Source: an uncultured Oscillospiraceae bacterium (GTDB taxonomy: Bacteria; Bacillota; Clostridia; Oscillospirales; Acutalibacteraceae). From it: a stretch of DNA of 59,425 bases. Both the position numbers and the translations under genes were made by a program. Location: NCBI GenBank assembly GCA_949297075.1, contig CASFRX010000020.1:1-59425 (forward strand). The letters run 5' to 3'. Positions 36,135-45,360 of this stretch are shown piece by piece (position 1 is the stretch's first letter; every line of letters starts with the position of its first letter). The notes under the pieces are model-generated. The model did no database searches. It was given only the letters and a program-made list of their open reading frames with translations, and was not told where the DNA came from.

Positions 36135-37796
36135 TTATTTTTTCTTAGAGATGAAACGCTTGATTTTGTTTGAGGTTGTTTTTTCAAATTCATTATCACG
36201 GATTTTTACCTTGGCGATTTGCTTGTAAATCGGAAGCTCCTTGCAGGCGTCCTTAATTGAGCGCAAGACCTCGCCGGGAGTTCTCTTTTCGCTGAGGAAA
36301 ACCTCTGCTATCAATGCCTTTGCGTTGCCGCTTGCATTGTTATCTTCTCCGCTGACTATAACCTCGCTGACGAAATCAATGCCCTGAATGTAGCCTTCGA
36401 TTTCCTCAGGATAGATATTTTTGCCGTTATCGAGAACGATAACATTCTTCTTTCTTCCGCAGATTACAAGCTGCTCCTTATCGTTGATGTAGCCGTAGTC
36501 TCCTGTGTAGAACCAACCGTCTTTTATGACTTCGGCGGTCAATTCAGGCTGGTTGTAATAGCCAAGCATAACGGTTTTGCCTTTGATGCAGATTTCGCCT
36601 ATGCCGTCGCTGTCAGGCTCGTCAATGCGCCAATCAATGCAGCGAAGCTTAATGCCTGCTGTGTGGTAATCGTTAGCGGCGTCATTGTTTGCACAGACGA
36701 GGGGAGAACATTCGGTAATGCCGTAGCCGTTGATGAGGCTGATGCCGATGTTGTCAAAAAATTCGCCGATTTCGGGGCGGATTGCAGCGCCGCCGCAGAC
36801 GATCTTTCTAAGCTTTCCGCCAAAATTTTCGTGAATAAAGGCGAAGATTTCCTTGCGCTTGTCAATACCCATTTTTCTCAGGCCGTTGCTTTTTGCAACA
36901 AGCTCGTTGAACATATCGCTCATGCCTTTTGATGCGATTTCACGCTTGATTCGGGCAACAAGCATTTCCGCAATGGCGGGCACGATATAAACATATTCAG
37001 GCTGATAAACCTTCAGGTTTTTCAGCACTGCAATAAGGCTTTCGTTGATGCAGAGGGTGGAATGATGATGGAATGAAACCAACAAATCCGCAACGCTCTC
37101 ATAGGTGTGGCTGTAGGGGAGAAGAGAAAGACCTACATCGTAAACGGTGGAAACCTGTAAGCCGTAGCATACACAGCTGACAAGGTTGGTTTCGCTGAGC
37201 ATAACGCCCTTTGACATTCCTGTTGTGCCTGAAGTGTAGACAAGCATTTTCATTGCATCGGGGTCGCTCTTGCAGGCAAGGTAGGGGGCTTTGTCAAGCT
37301 CCTTGCCCTCTTTTCTTGCTTTTAGGAAGCTGATGAAATCGCCGTCGTTTTCCTCTCTGTCAAAGCCGATGAAGAGCTTAATTCCGCTGAGGGCTTCACG
37401 GTTTCTCTTGAGCATTTCTTCGTAGCGTTCATCGTAAAAAATTACGCTGGCATGGCTGTCGTTGAGCAGGTGAATGATATCTTTTTCGGGAAGCTCCTTA
37501 TCAAGTGGAATGAAAACTCCGCTGCTGCGAAGAGCTGTGAAGTAGGAGATAATCCAGCTGACTGAGTTTGCGCCGAGGCAGGCAATTCTGCCGTCCGCCT
37601 GACCCTTTGACGCAAGATATGCGCCGAGAGAATAAACTCTGTCGATAAATGCCGAATATGTCAGGCTGTGGATTTCATCGCCGACCTTGTATCGGTAAGC
37701 GATTTTGTCGGGAGCTTCCTTGAGCGCCAAATCAATCATTTCTTCAACGCTGTTTACCATGGGGACTTCGTAATAATTGTATTTAACCTTTGCCAT
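36135..37796 (-). CDS. AMP-dependent acyl-CoA synthetase-like enzyme
   Basis: 553 residues, ANL superfamily. The P-loop-like LVYTSGTTGMSKGVML, GYGITECSPL and GWFYTGDYGYI motifs plus the catalytic Lys region near the C-terminus (NKIKRF) are visible. It activates a carboxylic acid with ATP, most likely fatty acids; acyl-ACP synthetase is also possible. No signal or membrane segment is seen. Regularly spaced TCTACT/AGTAGA repeats lie in its upstream region. Confidence 0.85.
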   Translation of the reverse strand: MAKVKYNYYEVPMVNSVEEMIDLALKEAPDKIAYRYKVGDEIHSLTYSAFIDRVYSLGAYLASKGQADGRIACLGANSVSWIISYFTALRSSGVFIPLDKELPEKDIIHLLNDSHASVIFYDERYEEMLKRNREALSGIKLFIGFDREENDGDFISFLKARKEGKELDKAPYLACKSDPDAMKMLVYTSGTTGMSKGVMLSETNLVSCVCYGLQVSTVYDVGLSLLPYSHTYESVADLLVSFHHHSTLCINESLIAVLKNLKVYQPEYVYIVPAIAEMLVARIKREIASKGMSDMFNELVAKSNGLRKMGIDKRKEIFAFIHENFGGKLRKIVCGGAAIRPEIGEFFDNIGISLINGYGITECSPLVCANNDAANDYHTAGIKLRCIDWRIDEPDSDGIGEICIKGKTVMLGYYNQPELTAEVIKDGWFYTGDYGYINDKEQLVICGRKKNVIVLDNGKNIYPEEIEGYIQGIDFVSEVIVSGEDNNASGNAKALIAEVFLSEKRTPGEVLRSIKDACKELPIYKQIAKVKIRDNEFEKTTSNKIKRFISKKK

Positions 37797-37905
37797 TTTT
37801 TCTGTTCCTTTTCTTTGTGTTATTTTGCGGCTTATTACTCGAAGCCGTTATCATAAAGAGTATATCACTCGTTCGCTAAAGTCACCCTATTATTTGAATT
37901 ATAAT

Positions 37906-37963
37906 TTCTACTGTGCAATTTCGACTTAGTAGAATTTGATTTTTCGACTCTACTCCCAGTAGA
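37906..37963. promoter_or_regulatory. Spaced TCTACT/AGTAGA inverted repeats
   Basis: TCTACT at 37907 and 37949, AGTAGA at 37928 and 37958; the steps 37907-37928-37949 are 21 bp each, two helical turns. TCTACT-CCC-AGTAGA is a perfect 6+3+6 dyad. TTTCGACT also repeats (37919, 37942). Position between divergent genes suggests regulator sites; the regulator is unknown. Confidence 0.45.
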
Positions 37964-37989
37964 AAGCACGCTGTTTCAACAAATTTTGC

Positions 37990-38018
37990 TTGCATTTATT
38001 GAGCAAGTATAGTATAAT
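37990..38018 (+). promoter_or_regulatory. Promoter of the membrane XRE regulator
   Basis: TTGCAT (37990-37995), 17 bp, TATAAT (38013-38018), about 45 bp before the chosen start. Confidence 0.65.
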
Positions 38019-38062
38019 GCGTGTTGAACATATGCGGCAAAAAACTAAAGGCAGTGAGAAAA

Positions 38063-38665
38063 ATGACAGAAGAACAGCTCAAAAACAATATAGCGAGGAA
38101 TATCACTACCCTGCGCAAAAAGCTGAATTTAACTCAGGCACAGCTTGCAGAGGCTCTCAATTATTCCGATAAATCTGTTTCCAAATGGGAGCGCGGTGAC
38201 GGCGTGCCCGATATTATTGTTCTGCAAAAAATTGCGGAGCTTTTCGGCGTTACCCTCAACGATTTGACGGGCAGCGAAAGCCCGAAGCTGCCTCGGAAAG
38301 GACCTCATCTGACAAACAAAATCATAATTCCCATGCTGTCAATCGGCTTGGTCTTTTTGGTGGCGTCGGTGGCGTTTTTTGTGCTGAGGATTATTAATGT
38401 TTGGGATAAATCGTGGCTGCTTTTTATCTATGCAATTCCTGCTGCGTTCATAGTTGCTCTCGTTTTCAGCGAGCTGTGGTGGAATCTGTTCTCTCGGTTT
38501 GTTGCAACAAGCGGTTTGATCTGGTCGGTTGTTGTTTGCCTGCGGCTTTCCTTTGCTATTGATGATATGAATTTTATTTTCATAACTGCCGCAATTCTCC
38601 AGGTGCTGACCGTTCTTTGGTTTGTAATGCGCTACAGAGCAAAGAAACGAAAAAAAATAAAGTAA
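38063..38665 (+). CDS. XRE regulator with C-terminal membrane helices
   Basis: About 200 residues from the ATG at 38063 (MTEEQL); the longer frame from 38021 overlaps the promoter's start region. The HTH is LTQAQLAEALNYSDKSVSKWERG. After a short linker, four hydrophobic segments (~residues 85-190) form a membrane anchor. Membrane-tethered XRE proteins can sense envelope state. Target genes are unknown; it is followed by its own terminator. Confidence 0.8.
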   Translation: MTEEQLKNNIARNITTLRKKLNLTQAQLAEALNYSDKSVSKWERGDGVPDIIVLQKIAELFGVTLNDLTGSESPKLPRKGPHLTNKIIIPMLSIGLVFLVASVAFFVLRIINVWDKSWLLFIYAIPAAFIVALVFSELWWNLFSRFVATSGLIWSVVVCLRLSFAIDDMNFIFITAAILQVLTVLWFVMRYRAKKRKKIK

Positions 38666-38675
38666 ATGTAACACA

Positions 38676-38711
38676 CAGCCGACCGACTCCTGAGTCTGTC
38701 GGTTGTTTTTT
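38676..38711 (+). terminator. Terminator after the membrane XRE gene
   Basis: AGCCGACCGACTC pairs with GAGTCTGTCGGTT, loop CT, then TGTTTTTT. Confidence 0.75.
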
Positions 38712-38744
38712 GGCAAAAGTTGTACTTGAGTGCATAAATTTTGC

Positions 38745-38773
38745 TTGACTATGTAAAAGACAAGTGTTATTAT
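38745..38773 (+). promoter_or_regulatory. Promoter of ileS-valS
   Basis: TTGACT (38745-38750), 17 bp, TATTAT (38768-38773); TATAAT at 38771 is an alternative -10 with a 20-bp spacer. No T-box lies between it and ileS. Confidence 0.6.
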
Positions 38774-38817
38774 AATACCCATATTAAAGTAATTTAATTA
38801 AAATGGGAGAAAACGCT

Positions 38818-41800
38818 ATGTTTGAAAAGGTTGACGCTCAGTATAATTTTGCTGAGAGCGAAAAACAAGTTCGTGAGTTCTGGAAAGAGAACAACATTTT
38901 TGAGAAGAGCGTAAAAAAGAACGAGGGTAAGCCCGAATTTACTTTTTACGACGGTCCGCCCACGGCTAACGGTGTGCCTCATGTAGGTCATATCCTTACC
39001 CGTTCAATCAAGGACCTTATTCCCCGTTACCGCACAATGAAGGGCTACCATGTTGAGCGCAAGGCAGGCTGGGATACACACGGTCTTCCCGTTGAGCTTG
39101 AGGTCGAAAAAGAGCTTGGCTTCAGCGGCAAGTCCGATATAGAAAAATACGGTATTGTTCCCTTTATCGACAAATGCCGCAAAAGCGTTTGGAAGTACAA
39201 GGATTTGTGGGAAGATATGAGCGAAAAAATCGGCTTCTGGGCAGATTTTGAAAAGCCCTATATCACCTACGACAATAACTATATCGAATCCGTTTGGTGG
39301 GCATTCAAACAGCTCGATGCAAAAGAGCTTCTCTACCACGGCCACAAGATTGTGCCCTATTGCCCCCGATGCGGCACTGCTCTCTCCTCTCACGAGGTTG
39401 CACAGGGCTACAAAAACATCAAGACCCGTTCAGTATATGTCCGCTTCAAGCTCCGCAATGAGGCTGACACCTGCTTCCTTGCATGGACAACTACACCCTG
39501 GACTCTGCCCTCCAATGTTGGCCTTTGCGTAAACCCTGAGGCAGAATATGTCAAGATTAAGGCTGAGGACGGCTGCTATATTTTGGCAAAGGCTCTTGTT
39601 TCAGGCCTGTTTGAGGACGGCAAGTACGAAGTCGTTGCCGAATACAAGGGTGCAGAGCTTGAGGGCATGAAGTACGAGCCCCTCTTCCCCTATGTAAAAG
39701 ATAAATACTACGATAAAGCTTGGTTTGTAACCTGCGATGGTTATGTAACTCTTGACAGCGGTACAGGCGTTGTTCACATCGCTCCCGCCTTTGGTGAGGA
39801 TGACGCAAGAGTTGGCAAAAAGTACAAGCTTCCCTTTGTTCAGCTTGCTGACGAGCGCGGCTGTTTCCCCGAAATTGCAACAGACTATGCAGGCCGCTTT
39901 GTTATGGACTGCGACCCCGATATTATCACAAGGCTCAGCAACGAGGGCCCCCTCTTTAAGGTTCAGACCATTGAGCACCAGTATCCCTACTGCTGGCGCT
40001 GTGACAGCCCCTTGCTCTATTACGGAAAGCCCTCATGGTTTATTGCAATGAGCTCTCTCCGTGACCAGCTGACTGCGGACAACGCTTCCGTCAACTGGCT
40101 CCCCGAAACCTACCGTGACGGCCGCATGGGCAACTTTGTCAGCAATGTTATTGACTGGGCAATTTCCCGCGACCGCTATTGGGGAACACCCTTGCCCGTA
40201 TGGGTTTGTGACAAGTGCGAAAAGCACCATGTAATCGGCAGCGTTGAAGAGCTCTGCAAGCTCACAGGCGCAGCTCCCGATGTTGACCTCCACAAGCCCA
40301 GCGTTGACCCCCTCACCTTCACCTGCGAATGCGGCGGCACAATGCACAGAGTTCCTGAGGTTATTGACTGCTGGTTTGACTCCGGCTCAATGCCCTTTGC
40401 ACAGCACCACTATCCCTTTGAGAACAAGGATTTGTTTGAAAAGCAGTTCCCGGCTGATTTCATCAGCGAGGGCAGCGACCAGACAAGAGGCTGGTTCTAC
40501 TCCTTACAGGCTATCTCAACTGCAATTTTCGGCAAATCTCCCTATAAAAACTGCGTAGCTCTCGGCCTTGTAAACGACAAGGACGGCGTCAAGATGTCCA
40601 AGCACAAGGGCAATGTTGTTGACCCATGGAAAGTTATGGAGGAATACGGCGCAGACGCTATCCGTTGGTATTTCTATGTTTCCTCTGCTCCCTGGATTTC
40701 CACTAACTTTGACGGCGCCGCAATCAACGAGCATCAGCGCCGCTTCATGGGCACAATGTGGAACACCTTCCACTTCTACCACCTCTATTCGGGTATTGAT
40801 AATTTCAACCCCAATAACTATAAGCTCAGCGACTGCAAGCTGACCATGATGGACAAGTGGATTCTCGGCACTCTCAATTCTCTTATCAAGAAAGTTGACG
40901 CCGAGCTTTCGACCTACCACATCACCGAGGCCGCAAGAGAGCTGGTAGGCTTTGTTGATTTGATGAGCAACTGGTATGTCCGCCGTTGCCGCCGCCGCTT
41001 CTGGATGAGCGAGCTGACAGAGGACAAGATTGCCGCTTACATGACGCTTTACACCGTGCTTGAAAGCCTAATCCGCCTTGCAGCTCCCTTTGTTCCCTTT
41101 GCAACGGAAGCAATTTATCAGAGCCTTGTTCGCAAGCATAATCCCGATGCTCCCGAAAGTATCCATATGTGCGATTATCCCGAATGTGATGAAAGCTATA
41201 TCGATGAAGAGCTTGAGCGTGATATGAAGCTTGTTTACGATTCGGTCGGTATTGCAAGAAACGCAAGAAACCTTGCAAACCTCAAAATCCGTCAGCCTCT
41301 TGCCCGTCTTCTCGTTTGCGTAGACGGAGAGGACGCTCATTTCAACGAGGAAATGCTCTCCATTATTGCAGAGGAGCTCAATGTTGAAAAGGCAGAGCAG
41401 GTAGCTTCAACAAAGGGCTTCATCTCCCACACACTCAAGCCTCAGCTTAAAACACTCGGCCCGAAGTACGGCAAGGTACTCAACGCTATCCGTGAATACC
41501 TCACCGAGGCGGACGGCGATGCAGTGCTTGAAGATATTGAAGCAAACGGCAGCCACAAAGCAGAGCTTAACGGCACAGAGGTTGAGTTCACAGCCGACGA
41601 CCTGCTTGTAAGCACAGGCTATAAAGAGGGCTTTGTCAGTGCGGCTGATCGAAACATCACCGTAATTCTCGACACCGTTCTCACTCCGGAGCTTATCCAA
41701 AAGGGTTATGCCCGTGAATTTGTTTCCAAGGTGCAGAATATGCGTAAATCCTCAGGCTTTGAGGTCATGGACAGAATTGCTATTAGCTTCGCTTCCGATG

Positions 41801-41952
41801 ATGAGTTTGAGCAGCTGCTCAAGCCCGGAATGGACAGCGTTTCAAAAGAGCTTCTTGCAGACGAAATCGTAAGAGTTCAGTCCCTTGAGGGCGAGGAGCT
41901 TGATATCAATGGCAAGGATGTTGTAATTTCCGTTAGAAAGGTGCAAAAATAA
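38818..41952 (+). CDS. ileS: Isoleucine--tRNA ligase, type-2-like
   Basis: 1044 residues from the ATG at 38818, which follows GGGAGA; an ATG at 38803 has no ribosome site. The class-I signature is HVGH (residues 55-58) and KMSKH (~592-596). The editing domain includes CFLAWTTTPWTLPSNVG. The start DGPPTANGVPHVGH and GWDTHGLPVELEVEKELG follow the long, eukaryote-like IleRS2 form, a type linked to natural mupirocin tolerance. It overlaps valS by 1 nt. Confidence 0.93.
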   Translation: MFEKVDAQYNFAESEKQVREFWKENNIFEKSVKKNEGKPEFTFYDGPPTANGVPHVGHILTRSIKDLIPRYRTMKGYHVERKAGWDTHGLPVELEVEKELGFSGKSDIEKYGIVPFIDKCRKSVWKYKDLWEDMSEKIGFWADFEKPYITYDNNYIESVWWAFKQLDAKELLYHGHKIVPYCPRCGTALSSHEVAQGYKNIKTRSVYVRFKLRNEADTCFLAWTTTPWTLPSNVGLCVNPEAEYVKIKAEDGCYILAKALVSGLFEDGKYEVVAEYKGAELEGMKYEPLFPYVKDKYYDKAWFVTCDGYVTLDSGTGVVHIAPAFGEDDARVGKKYKLPFVQLADERGCFPEIATDYAGRFVMDCDPDIITRLSNEGPLFKVQTIEHQYPYCWRCDSPLLYYGKPSWFIAMSSLRDQLTADNASVNWLPETYRDGRMGNFVSNVIDWAISRDRYWGTPLPVWVCDKCEKHHVIGSVEELCKLTGAAPDVDLHKPSVDPLTFTCECGGTMHRVPEVIDCWFDSGSMPFAQHHYPFENKDLFEKQFPADFISEGSDQTRGWFYSLQAISTAIFGKSPYKNCVALGLVNDKDGVKMSKHKGNVVDPWKVMEEYGADAIRWYFYVSSAPWISTNFDGAAINEHQRRFMGTMWNTFHFYHLYSGIDNFNPNNYKLSDCKLTMMDKWILGTLNSLIKKVDAELSTYHITEAARELVGFVDLMSNWYVRRCRRRFWMSELTEDKIAAYMTLYTVLESLIRLAAPFVPFATEAIYQSLVRKHNPDAPESIHMCDYPECDESYIDEELERDMKLVYDSVGIARNARNLANLKIRQPLARLLVCVDGEDAHFNEEMLSIIAEELNVEKAEQVASTKGFISHTLKPQLKTLGPKYGKVLNAIREYLTEADGDAVLEDIEANGSHKAELNGTEVEFTADDLLVSTGYKEGFVSAADRNITVILDTVLTPELIQKGYAREFVSKVQNMRKSSGFEVMDRIAISFASDDEFEQLLKPGMDSVSKELLADEIVRVQSLEGEELDINGKDVVISVRKVQK

Positions 41953-44330
41953 TGCTCGAAAAGAAGTATGATTTTAAAACGGCCGAAAAAGCCATGCAAA
42001 AGCTTTGGGCAGACAAAGATATTTACCGCTTTGACCCCGAAAGCCCCAACCAGATTTATTCAATAGATACTCCGCCTCCCACCGTCAGCGGCAGTCTTCA
42101 TATAGGTCACATCTTCTCCTACACACAGGCTGAAATGATTGCCCGTTACCGCAAATTCATGGGATACAATGTTTTCTATCCCTTCGGCTTTGACGATAAC
42201 GGTCTGCCCACAGAGCGTCTTGTTGAAAAGGAGGAGGGCATCAGAGCAAAGGATCTGAGCCGTGAGGATCTTTACGAAAAGTGCATGAAAACCACGGCAA
42301 AATATGTTGAGGAGTTCACAGAGCTTTGGAAATCTCTCGGCTTCTCTGTTGACTGGAATCTCAGATACGAGACAATCAACGAGCGCAGCCGCCGCATTTC
42401 TCAAAAATCATTTATCCGCCTTGCAAAAGAGGGTAAGGCTTATGTTAAGGAATCTCCCGTGCTTTGGTGCACAGAGTGCCAGACCTCTATTGCACAGGCT
42501 GAGCTTGACAGCGACGATATTAAATCAACATTCAACTATATCTACTTTATGGTTGACGGTGAGCCGCTCACCGTTGCCACAACCCGTCCCGAGCTGCTTT
42601 ACGGCGTAGTTTGCCTCTTCGTCAATCCCGAAGATGAGCGCTACAAAAAGTATGTTGGCAAAAAGGCTGTTGTTCCCGTATTTAACTATGAAGTTCCTAT
42701 TCTCACCGATGAGATTGTAAGCCTTGAAAAGGGTACAGGCGTTGTTATGTGCGCTACCTACGGCGACCAGACTGACGTTGACTGGTGCAGCAAGCACAAT
42801 CTCCCCTACCGCAAGGTTATCACAACAGAGGGCAGAATGGACGAGAGCGTTCCCTATGTTGCAGGCATGAGCGTTTACGGCGCACGCAAAGAGCTTGTTA
42901 AGATGATGGACGAGCAGGGTCTGCTTGAAAAGGTAGAGGACATTGTTCACCCTGTTCAGACTCACGAGCGCTGCGGCAAGCCCATTGAAATTCTTCCCTC
43001 ACGCCAGTGGTATATTGATATTCTTTCCCACAAGGAGCTTTTTGTTGAGGCAGGTAAGAAAATCAACTGGTATCCCACATTTATGAAGAGCCGCTACGAT
43101 GTCTGGGTTGAAAACCTCAAGTGGGACTGGTGTATTTCCCGTCAGCGTTATTTCGGTGTTCCGTTCCCCGTATGGTACTGTAAAAAGTGCGGCAAGCCCA
43201 TGTTTTCCGATGAAAGCATACTCCCCGTCAACCCCTTGGAGTACACTCCCGAAGCTGCCTGCGAATGTGGCTGCACGGAGTTTATCCCCGAATCCTCCGT
43301 TCTTGACACATGGGCAACCTCTTCAATGACTCCTCAGATTAATGCCCATTGGGAAGAACCCGACGGAACCGATATTTCTTCAAAGCTCGCTCCCATGACA
43401 ATGAGAACTCAGGCTCATGAAATCATCCGCACCTGGGCTTTCTATACAATAGCTAAGAGCATGTATCACACAGGCGATATTCCGTGGCAGGATATTATGG
43501 TTTGCGGCTTCGTTCTTGCAAAGAAAGGCGAAAAGATCAGCAAATCCAAGGGCAACGCTGTTAAGTCTCCTGCACAGCTTGTTGAAGAATTTGGCGCAGA
43601 CTGCATCCGTTACTGGGCCGCTAACACAAAGCTCGGCACTGACACCTACTTCTCAGATGATGAGCTGAAAATTGCAAACCGCTTCCTTACAAAGCTTTGG
43701 AATGCTGCAAAATTCACCCTCACGCACCTTGAGGATTACGACAACAAGGAAGCTGTTGAATTGCTTCCTGTTGACAAGTGGATTGTTGAGCGCTGCAAGC
43801 AGACAATGCGCCGCTGCATCAAGCTCCTTGATGAATACGAAATCGGCTCTGCAAGACATGAGATTGACGATTTCTTCTGGAAAGATTTCTGTGACTACTA
43901 TGTAGAAATCAGCAAAGAAAGGCTCTATCAGCCCGAAGTTCACGGCTACGAGGAGCGCAAGAGCGGTCAGTTCGCAATTTACTACTGCCTGCGCAATATC
44001 TTGAAGATGTACGGCATTTTTGTTCCTCACATGACAGAGTTCATTTATCAGGACGCTTTTGCCGCTAAGGAAGGCATCGACTGCCTGCACATGAACTTGT
44101 GGAAAGTTGACGGCGAGGACGATGCCGAGGCTCTTGAATTCGGCGAGCTTGTTAAGGAAGCTGTTTCCGAGGTCAGAAAATATAAGAGCGAAAACAATAT
44201 CTCCATGAAGGCTGATATTGAGAGCATGAAAATTGTAACTCCCGAAAAGTACAAGCCCATGTTTGACAAAACTCTCAAGGATATTGTTGCTTGCTGTCAT
44301 GCACAGAATATCGAGTTTGAAATCAAATAA
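41952..44330 (+). CDS. valS: Valine--tRNA ligase, short archaeal-type-like form
   Basis: 792 residues, shorter than the ~880 of the usual bacterial ValRS. HIGH is at 50-53 and KISKS at ~528-532. The active-site stretch reads DDNGLPTE instead of the common DHAGIATQ, and no C-terminal coiled-coil arm is seen after the anticodon-binding domain. These traits match an archaeal-like ValRS subgroup, from memory. ileS and valS share one transcript by a TAATG overlap. Confidence 0.9.
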   Translation: MLEKKYDFKTAEKAMQKLWADKDIYRFDPESPNQIYSIDTPPPTVSGSLHIGHIFSYTQAEMIARYRKFMGYNVFYPFGFDDNGLPTERLVEKEEGIRAKDLSREDLYEKCMKTTAKYVEEFTELWKSLGFSVDWNLRYETINERSRRISQKSFIRLAKEGKAYVKESPVLWCTECQTSIAQAELDSDDIKSTFNYIYFMVDGEPLTVATTRPELLYGVVCLFVNPEDERYKKYVGKKAVVPVFNYEVPILTDEIVSLEKGTGVVMCATYGDQTDVDWCSKHNLPYRKVITTEGRMDESVPYVAGMSVYGARKELVKMMDEQGLLEKVEDIVHPVQTHERCGKPIEILPSRQWYIDILSHKELFVEAGKKINWYPTFMKSRYDVWVENLKWDWCISRQRYFGVPFPVWYCKKCGKPMFSDESILPVNPLEYTPEAACECGCTEFIPESSVLDTWATSSMTPQINAHWEEPDGTDISSKLAPMTMRTQAHEIIRTWAFYTIAKSMYHTGDIPWQDIMVCGFVLAKKGEKISKSKGNAVKSPAQLVEEFGADCIRYWAANTKLGTDTYFSDDELKIANRFLTKLWNAAKFTLTHLEDYDNKEAVELLPVDKWIVERCKQTMRRCIKLLDEYEIGSARHEIDDFFWKDFCDYYVEISKERLYQPEVHGYEERKSGQFAIYYCLRNILKMYGIFVPHMTEFIYQDAFAAKEGIDCLHMNLWKVDGEDDAEALEFGELVKEAVSEVRKYKSENNISMKADIESMKIVTPEKYKPMFDKTLKDIVACCHAQNIEFEIK

Positions 44331-44345
44331 ATCATGCTGATTTAG

Positions 44346-44373
44346 ACGAGCCTGAGAGGATTCCCGGGCTCGT
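44346..44373 (+). terminator. Terminator after valS
   Basis: ACGAGCCTG (44346-44354) pairs with CGGGCTCGT (44365-44373) with one G-T, followed by TATATTATT; the T-run is weak. Confidence 0.5.
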
Positions 44374-44516
44374 TATATTATTGTTTATAATAATATAGAA
44401 AGAGTAATTTTTTGCTAATGCTTAATATTTGCAAAAAGCTGCGGCAATATGTTTACTTTTTCTGTATTTGTGGTAAAATATTTGTTTGTAAAAATTTAAG
44501 ACAGAAGGGATTAGAA

Positions 44517-45344
44517 TTGGCATACAAAAATTTGACGGATATGCATACCCACACAGACAATTCCTTTGACGGAAACTGTTCGGTTACGCTGCTTTGTGAA
44601 CAGGCTGTGCATAAATGTATTAAAACTATAGCGTTTACAGACCATTTTGATGTTGATTTTTACGAAGAGCATAATCTTGCAATGCGTCAGGTTCACGGTT
44701 TCTTTGAAATCAGCAAGGCAAAAGAAGCTTTTAAAGGCAAGCTCAATGTTTTGTTGGGCATTGAATTGGGTCAGCCAACATACGACCTTGAGCTGACGGA
44801 AAAATCTCTGAAAAAATTTAATTACGATTTTGTTATCGGCTCGGTTCACAATTTGAGAAAAATGCCTGATTTCGGCGACCTGAAATATCCTGAAATGACC
44901 GATGATGAAATATACGGGCTCTTGGAGCAGTATTTTAAAGAAGAGCTGCTCTTGGCGCAATGGAATAAATTTGATACCCTGGCTCATCTTACATATCCTC
45001 TGCGCTATTTGGCAGCCTGCGGAAGAAATGATATCACAACTGAGCGTTTCGATGATATTATTGATGAGATTTTCAAAACTCTTGCTCAAAACGGCAAGGC
45101 TCTTGAAATCAACACAAGCGGTCTGCGCCAACCCATAGGCAAAACCATGCCGTCGGAGGAATATGTGCGCCGCTTTAAGGAGCTTGGCGGTGAGTTAATC
45201 ACAGTGGGCTCGGACGCTCATTTTGCAGAGCATATAGGAGCAGGCATCAAATCGGGCTTTGAAATTGCAAAAACGGCAGGCTTTGATTATGTAACGATTT
45301 TTGAAAAGCGCAAACCCATATCCGTTAAGATAGAAAAATTATAA
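44517..45344 (+). CDS. HisJ-like PHP histidinol-phosphatase family protein
   Basis: 275 residues from the TTG at 44517, which has AGAAGGGA 6 nt upstream; the long N-terminal extension of the open frame is not convincing. PHP motifs: DMHTHTDNSFDGN, FTDHFDVDF, VIGSVHNL and a late GSDAHFAEHIG. The family includes histidinol-phosphatase, but no his genes are near, so the substrate is uncertain. ispE follows closely. Confidence 0.82.
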   Translation: MAYKNLTDMHTHTDNSFDGNCSVTLLCEQAVHKCIKTIAFTDHFDVDFYEEHNLAMRQVHGFFEISKAKEAFKGKLNVLLGIELGQPTYDLELTEKSLKKFNYDFVIGSVHNLRKMPDFGDLKYPEMTDDEIYGLLEQYFKEELLLAQWNKFDTLAHLTYPLRYLAACGRNDITTERFDDIIDEIFKTLAQNGKALEINTSGLRQPIGKTMPSEEYVRRFKELGGELITVGSDAHFAEHIGAGIKSGFEIAKTAGFDYVTIFEKRKPISVKIEKL

Positions 45345-45360
45345 TAAGGTGAGGCTTACA

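Noticed and set aside
37906..37963. CRISPR-like repeat series
   Set aside because: Only 6-bp half-sites with short spacing; no long direct repeats or cas genes anywhere in the window.
38666..38817. Possible T-box before ileS
   Set aside because: No TGGNNCCGCG sequence or antiterminator; only a terminator of the upstream gene and a promoter.
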